From: Tricholoma matsutake
Lineage: Eukaryota; Basidiomycota; Agaricomycetes; Agaricales; Tricholomataceae
DNA: 64,000 bases
Assembly: GCA_026075535.2 (NCBI GenBank)
Contig: AP026548.1
Location: 5,704,001-5,768,000, forward strand
Direction of reading: 5' to 3'
Shown: in pieces, positions 59,601 through 64,000 of the stretch
Layout: each line of letters starts with the position of its first letter
Position numbering within the stretch: position 1 is the first letter of the stretch
Notes under the pieces: model-generated
Seen by the model: only the letters and a program-made list of their open reading frames with translations
What the model was told of the DNA's origin: nothing
The model's database searches: none
Translations under genes and position numbers: made by a program

Positions 59601-60986
59601 CGTGACAAACAAGGAAAAGTAATCAGGTACAGAGCAAGACTCATGGCCAAAGGGTGTGCACAATGTCCAGGGTACGATTATATGGAAACATTTTTGCCTG
59701 TGGTCAGAATGGACATTCTGCGCACAATTCTAGCTTTAGTACCGATGCAAAACCTTAAATTGCAACAAATGGATGTCAAAGGTGCATATCTCAATGGCAC
59801 ATTACATGAAACTATCTACATGCAACAACCTGAAGGATATGAAGATGGAATGGGCCAAGTTTGTAAGCTGGTCAAACCGTTATATGGATTAAAGCAAGCT
59901 GGACGTGAATGGAACAATGAACTTGATGGGAAACTCAAGAATCATGATTATCAATGCTTAACAATGGATCCATGTGCATATATTCAAAGAGACAATGGTG
60001 ACTTTGGTATTATAACTGTCTGGGTTGACGACTCACTTCTATTTGCATCATCGGATCAAATGATGGATCATATGAAGAATGCGCTAAGCTCAGAATGGGA
60101 AGTTACTGATCTAGGGGAACCACACAAGATCGTCGGCATTGAAGTAATGCGTACTGATGATTCTATTTCCATTTCTCAACAAAAATATATTGAGAACCTT
60201 CTTTGCAAAGAAGAGATGCTGGATGTGAACCCTGTCATCATGCCTATGGACCCGAATATTAAATTTGCACCAAATCTGGACAACAATGAATTAAACTGTA
60301 GCAATTCATATGCAAGATTGCTGGGGTGTTTACAATTCATCTCAAATTCCACAAGACCGGATATTAGCTTTGCAGTCAAAAAACTAGCCACTTACACTGC
60401 TAACCCAGGTCTTCAACACCACGGTGCAATAAAGCGGATACTCAGGTACCTAGCAGGTATGAAAACTCTGGGGATAACTTATAGAGAAATCCCCGATGAA
60501 ACTGATACCAATAACCTCTTCCATGGTTATGCTGATGCCACTTTCGCAAATGCCGATGACCATAAATCTACTACTGGCTACATCTTCCTAGGATCAGGGG
60601 GAGCGATCACATTGAAATCAAAGAAGCAAACCGTGATTGCACTTTCCTCAATGGAAGCAGAATATGTAGCTCTCTCAGAGGCTGGATGTGAAGCAACATG
60701 GCTCAGAAATTTGTATGGTGAACTTGGATTTCCTCAAAATTATCCAACTATTATTAAAGGCGACAATGATGGTTCTGTCGTATTAACCCACAACCCACAA
60801 TTCCATCAGCAATCAAAACACATTGCCTTATGTCATCATTGGGTCTGAGATCTCATAACTGATAAAATACTCGATATTCAAAACTGTCACGACCCAGAAC
60901 AAACAGCGGACACATTAACAAAGGCACTACTGAGGCCCAAAGTTACGCAACATAGGGTGGAGATGGGAATACAGTTGATCAACTAA
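56646..60986 (+). pseudogene. Copia D gag-pol polyprotein, broken
   Basis: One ancestral frame from ATG 56646 (MTNTPDVEEQGEQQQEEE) to TAA 60984-60986. Two indels near 57152 and 57595 compensate each other, so the first and last parts share a frame. Stops: TAA 58842, TGA 59004, TGA 60846. Domains: gag with NWHKWKERMKRVF; CCHC CKNCGKIRHQAENC (57628-57670); protease changed to DWLADMATTSH; integrase WHRRFGHVGY, CIACTEAKQ, HIDLWGKY, IQIDNGKEF and a QNGIAKWMNR block (usual Glu replaced by Lys/Trp area); RT with MDVKGAYLNG, LYGLKQAGREW and WVDDSLLF; RNase H with GYADATFAN, SSMEAEYVAL, KGDNDGS and KHIALCHHW. Confidence 0.92.
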
Positions 60987-61286
60987 CTGATACAGTTGGA
61001 AAGCCTCCAACTGCAACATATGAAGACTAGGCTGAGTTGAGACCTATAGTCTTAACAAAAGGTCAAGCTGATCTACGAAGTCCACCTACCTAGGTGCAGA
61101 CACAACGTCTTTCAGACAAAGCCCAGACAGACCTCCAACCGGAGCATCATCACTCAGTAGCTTTCCTCGCATGTGAGTTGGTTTTTACCCACAGGGTTTT
61201 CCACCACACAGAGGTTTTAATGCACCTGAACAACAATCCAGTTAACCATTCCTAATAACTCAAACCATGCTTGGCTTGAAGGGGAG

Positions 61287-61496
61287 TGTTGGGATAGGCA
61301 ATCCAAGCCTGTGGTCTGAGGCCAGATGCCAGATATTATTAATAGAGCAGCTGTTTTGATGCATGTTTTATTTATAGCACAGTTACATACAGCCGTAGTA
61401 TAGGAGAAAGAATATACAGTTCCTTGTCTCGTTACCGCCACTTGTCTCTAAGAGAATTATCTCTTCTCTGTTTGTTTCCCAGCCTTATTTCCAAAA
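61287..61496 (+). repeat. 3' LTR of copia D
   Basis: 210 bp; carries CCTGTGG, GGCCAG, GAGCAGC and GATGCATG where the 5' LTR has CCCGTGG, GGCCGG, GAGCGGC and GATGCGTG. Confidence 0.92.
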
Positions 61497-62056
61497 TCCA
61501 AAATGGATGAAAACTGAAGGAGATACTATATTTAGCCATGACAACAATGCCAAACAATGCCAAATACCCTCCCAATGATTGGCCAATAATGTATCTTCTC
61601 ATTCCAAGTTAAATAAAAGAAATCAGCCAAGAATTGAGCAAGATACAGTATTTTGATAATCAAACAAACAAACATAAACAACTTTTGTCAGCACAGGGTA
61701 AAGTGTCCAAGTTACATACCCTTCCACAAGTTAAATAAACTCAATTGAGTAAAAACTGGCTCTGATGTAGTTATGTTGATCATTTTGATATATAAACAAA
61801 CAATCCCAAATACTTGTAAATATTTCCCAATGATAGACCAACAGCATACTTTTCATTTGCAAGTTAAATCGTGCAAATTGGATGAAAACTGAAGGAGATA
61901 CTATATTTAGCCATGACAACAATACCAAACAATGCCAAGTACTCTCCCGATGACTGGCCAATGATGTACTTTCCCATCTGTAGTTAAATGAACCTAATCG
62001 GACAAGAAATGAGTGAGATACAAGACTTTCATTGTAGATGTGCTAAAAAAAGCATA

Positions 62057-62143
62057 CCCTAAAGTGGTCACATGCGCCAAATATCGACATCTCTCGGGGG
62101 GGGGGAGAGAAGTCGATATTTGGCGCACGTGATAACTTTAGGG
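62057..62143. repeat. Palindrome: 39-nt arms, G9 loop
   Basis: Left arm 62057-62095, right arm 62105-62143, 35 of 39 positions pair, loop of nine G. Core ATGCGCCAAATATCGAC pairs with GTCGATATTTGGCGCACG. It could form a cruciform or a strong RNA hairpin. It lies where the satellite stops and the G/C-rich end begins. Confidence 0.9.
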
Positions 62144-62539
62144 CGCCCCCGAAGTATCATCAAATTTCAAATTTTCAATACAAAGTTTGGAACTGATCAA
62201 TAATAGTTTGTAATGAAACTATCAATAACAGTTTGTAATGGATTTACTGCAGGTTACCGGTAGTTTAGATAGCCGGATGAAAAATTTCCTTTTATACTCG
62301 AAATCCGCATCTCGGCTAATTTTTCAGTCCCACGGTTAGTAAAGTCAGTAATTTTTGTAATGGTTGCACAGAACTTACTGACCATGGGGAAAAAGGAAAT
62401 GTTTTTCTTATAGCACTGAATTTTTCCTCGATTCCCGGTATGAAGAACGAGTCTTACTTAACATTGTTAAGGACTCGTAACCCCTACCCACCCCTCCTCT
62501 GCCTCCTGTAGGTGGGGGAGGAGTTTTTCTGTCATGTTT

Positions 62540-62783
62540 CATTTTTTTTACTTTCATAGCATCACACCACTGCGAGCAACTGCTCGCAGGATGTAAATGT
62601 AATTACATTTATTTAGTATATAATAGAATTTAGTTAGAATTGAAAAATAGTAGTAAAGACCAGTCAAAACCAGTCTTTTTGGTTGTGGTCCTGTGAGTTT
62701 GAGTGTTGGTCTAGACCAGTTGTGGTCCCGGTTGCCCCTCTTGGGGGTCGAAAAACTGGACTGAACTGGACCTTAAAACACTA
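62540..62783. other. hAT3 right end
   Basis: Homologous to 30690-30958 of hAT1: perfect hairpin at 62570-62589 (CTGCGAGC AACT GCTCGCAG), AT stretch, ACTGG/CCAGT subterminal motifs, GGGGGTCGAAAAACTGGAC, end AAACACTA. Confidence 0.85.
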
Positions 62784-62791
62784 CCCTGTGC

Positions 62792-63980
62792 GCAAGCTGT
62801 GGGATCACACAATTGAACTCACCCCTGGTGCAACCCCTTCATCCTGCAAGGTCTATCCTCTCTCTCCTGAAGAACAGCAACAGCTTGACCAGTTCATCAA
62901 TGAGCACCTGGCCTCTGGACGTATTCAACCATCAAAGTCACCCATGGCCTCTCCCTTTTTCTTTGTCAAGAGGAAGGATGGCTCACTTTGACCAGTTCAA
63001 GACTACAGAAGGCTCAACGACATCGCTGTCAAAAATCGCTACCCATTACCTCTCACCTCCAAACCTGTGAACCAGCTCTGTGGAGCCCGATACTTCACCA
63101 AGCTTGACATCCGTTGGGGTTACAATAATGTGAGGATAAAGGAGGGAGATGAGTGGAAGCAGCCTTTTGTATCAACCGTGGTCTTTTTGAACTGCTTGTC
63201 ATGTTCTTTGGCCTTACTAATAGTCCTGCCACCTTTCAGACCATGATGAACAACATCTTCCATGACCTCATCCTTGAAGGCATTGTTTGTATCTATCTTG
63301 ATGACATCCTCATCTTCACTCGCATGGTTGAAGAGCATCATCACATCACATGCCTTGTCCTGGAACCACTTTGACAGTACAAACTCTACCTTTGTCATGA
63401 GAAGTGTGAGTTTGAGAAGACCAAGATTGAGTACCTTGGCCTGATTATCTCAGAGGGTCAGGTGGAGATGATCCTATCAAGGTGAATGGGGTCACAGCTT
63501 GGCTGATGACCACAAACAAGAAAGAGGTGCAGTCTTTCCTGGGCTTCATCAATTTCTATCGGTGTTTTATCAAGGATTTCTCACATCATGCATGACCACT
63601 GGTCAACTTGATAGGAAAGGAGGCATTGAGGTGGGATAATGCACAACAGGAGGCATTCAAAAGCCTTAAGGAGATGGTCACTTCCACTCCCATTCTTACC
63701 TTTGCTGACGATTTGTGCCCTTTTTGTGTAGAAGCCAACAGTTCTGACTTTGCAACGGGCACCATGTTGTCTCAACAGTCTCCGGAGGACCAGAAGTGCC
63801 ACCCTGTTGCATTCTACTCCAAAAGCCTTAGTGCTGTGGACCAAAACTATGAGATCCATGACAAGGAGATGTTGGTGATAATGCATGCACTTGAGGAATG
63901 GCGACACTTCCTTGAGGGTGCCCAACACAAGGTGGAAATTTGGACAGATCACAAGAATCTCAAGTACTTTTATGATGGAA
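62792..63980 (+). pseudogene. G1 pol: reverse transcriptase and RNase H start
   Basis: Continues G1 after hAT3: [76 protein letters not shown] and the catalytic [11 protein letters not shown] near 63295-63330, then FINFYRCFIKDFSHHA, TGA 63592, and RNase H TGTMLSQQSPEDQ and WTDHKNLKYF. Stops at TGA 62989 and TGA 63373 replace Arg codons of G2; a frameshift lies near 63160. Similarity to G2 stops at about 63980. Confidence 0.9.
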
Positions 63981-64000
63981 CTGTAGCAGTTTACATGAGG

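Larger units (their letters stand above)
56393..61496 (+). mobile_element. Ty1/copia element D, degenerate, 5104 bp
   Basis: Duplication TCCAA (56388-56392, 61497-61501). LTRs of exactly 210 bp (56393-56602, 61287-61496). PBS GGTTATGGGCCC at 56603; purine tract TTGAAGGGGAG before the 3' LTR. The LTRs end CCAAAA, not the usual CCAACA. Most LTR differences are CpG in one copy and TpG or CpA in the other. A different copia lineage from A, B and C. Confidence 0.93.
55760..62035. repeat. AT-rich satellite-like array, monomer about 108-134 bp, split by copia D
   Basis: The anchor CAAGTTAAAT (or close variants) recurs near 55893, 56027, 56136, 56244, 56376, then after copia D near 61604, 61727, 61860 and 61982. 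Between anchors come AATTGGxxAAGAATTGA, GATACAGCATTTTGATGATT, AATGCCAAATA and GGCCAATAATGTATCTTC words. Variants alternate, suggesting a three-monomer higher-order unit of about 370 bp. Confidence 0.75.
54991..62539. other. AT-rich insertion block in hAT3, class unknown, holding copia D
   Basis: Sequence absent from hAT1. AT-rich flanks (54991-56392, 61497-62050) with satellite-like monomers, then a 39-nt-arm palindrome (62057-62143) and a G/C-rich end with a hairpin near 62448. Both ends carry related words (left TATGAGTCCTTA near 55028; right, reversed, TACGAGTCCTTA near 62470), which may be terminal inverted repeats of an unknown DNA element. Borders are estimated from homology loss, not from a target duplication. 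Confidence 0.45.
46930..62783. mobile_element. hAT-like element hAT3, expanded by nested insertions
   Basis: Terminal repeats TAGTGTTTAAAGGTCCAGT and, reversed from the right end, TAGTGTTTTAAGGTCCAGT (one mismatch in 19). 8-bp flanks CCCTGCAC (46922-46929) and CCCTGTGC (62784-62791); the G2 sequence has CTGCGC at this place, so both copies look like CCCTGCGC changed at a CpG. Own sequence, homologous to hAT1, is at 46930-46978, 48177-48778, 54451 to about 54990 and about 62540-62783. The rest is S2, copia C and an AT-rich block with copia D. No transposase seen. Confidence 0.87.
22842..64000 (+). mobile_element. Ty3/gypsy chromovirus-like element G1, split by four insertions, right end outside window
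   Basis: Framework element of the cluster. Pieces: 22842-24030, 31322-32159, 45033-45423, 46723-46929 and 62792 to about 63980, in the same order and orientation as the complete relative G2 on the other strand. The pieces join cleanly once copia B, copia A, hAT2 and hAT3 with their target duplications are removed. 5' LTR 22842-23264 starts TGTAAGGGG and ends CCCTGATA. Visible coding order is gag (with a CCHC knuckle), protease region, reverse transcriptase (YLDD near 63299) and start of RNase H. Many in-frame stops show it is dead. Near 63980 it departs from the G2 sequence, so another insertion or rearrangement may start there. The 3' LTR is not in the window. Confidence 0.88.

Overview
The window looks like nuclear DNA of a filamentous basidiomycete, most likely an Agaricomycete. 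The evidence is short introns (mostly 45-70 bp, GT-AG), conserved fungal housekeeping genes, and 7TM and single-TM genes of types I associate with Agaricomycetes. No species is inferred.

Left part (1-22,000), gene-rich. The + strand carries the 3' part of the condensin gene SMC2 (2-3939), a decayed OPT-family oligopeptide transporter pseudogene (4500-6932), a small single-pass membrane protein gene (7579-8532) and a large Msb1/Mug8-like morphogenesis gene (8698-12708). The - strand then carries a weak membrane-protein remnant (13.7-14.6 kb), a 7TM membrane protein gene (15647-16951), the cell-cycle kinase gene CDK1/cdc2 (18028-19675, rebuilt as ten exons including 8-nt and 6-nt exons) and the GPN-loop GTPase gene GPN1/NPA3 (20601-21994). 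No operon logic applies; these are independent eukaryotic genes.

Right part (22,842-64,000), one nested transposon cluster. A Ty3/gypsy chromovirus-like element (G1, + strand, 5' LTR at 22842, still running at the right edge) has been split by four independent insertions. These are copia B (24031-31316, TSD CCAGA), copia A (32160-45027, TSD CACTC), a hAT-like element hAT2 (45424-46714, TSD GGAGGAGC) and a hAT-like element hAT3 (46930-62783, TSD CCCTGCAC/CCCTGTGC). Each of these except hAT2 carries further insertions. Copia B holds a 165-bp hAT MITE and hAT1 (inside its 3' LTR). Copia A holds a solo LTR (S1) and a complete-length chromovirus G2 (36442-42471, TSD AGTAC). hAT3 holds a second solo LTR (S2), the nearly intact copia C (48779-54445, TSD TTGCC) and an AT-rich satellite block that is itself split by copia D (56393-61496, TSD TCCAA). 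The insertion order can be read from the nesting.

Points most worth a second look: an in-frame UGA kept between gag and pol in two diverged copies of one copia family; a repeated 20-nt hairpin with compensating arm changes inside the hAT elements; a 39-nt-arm palindrome closed by a G9 run; the microexons and an apparent GC-AG intron in CDK1; and a CpG-to-TpG decay signature across the cluster. Most of the cluster belongs to known transposon classes, and I see no CRISPR, rRNA or tRNA gene and no clear host gene to the right of 22 kb.
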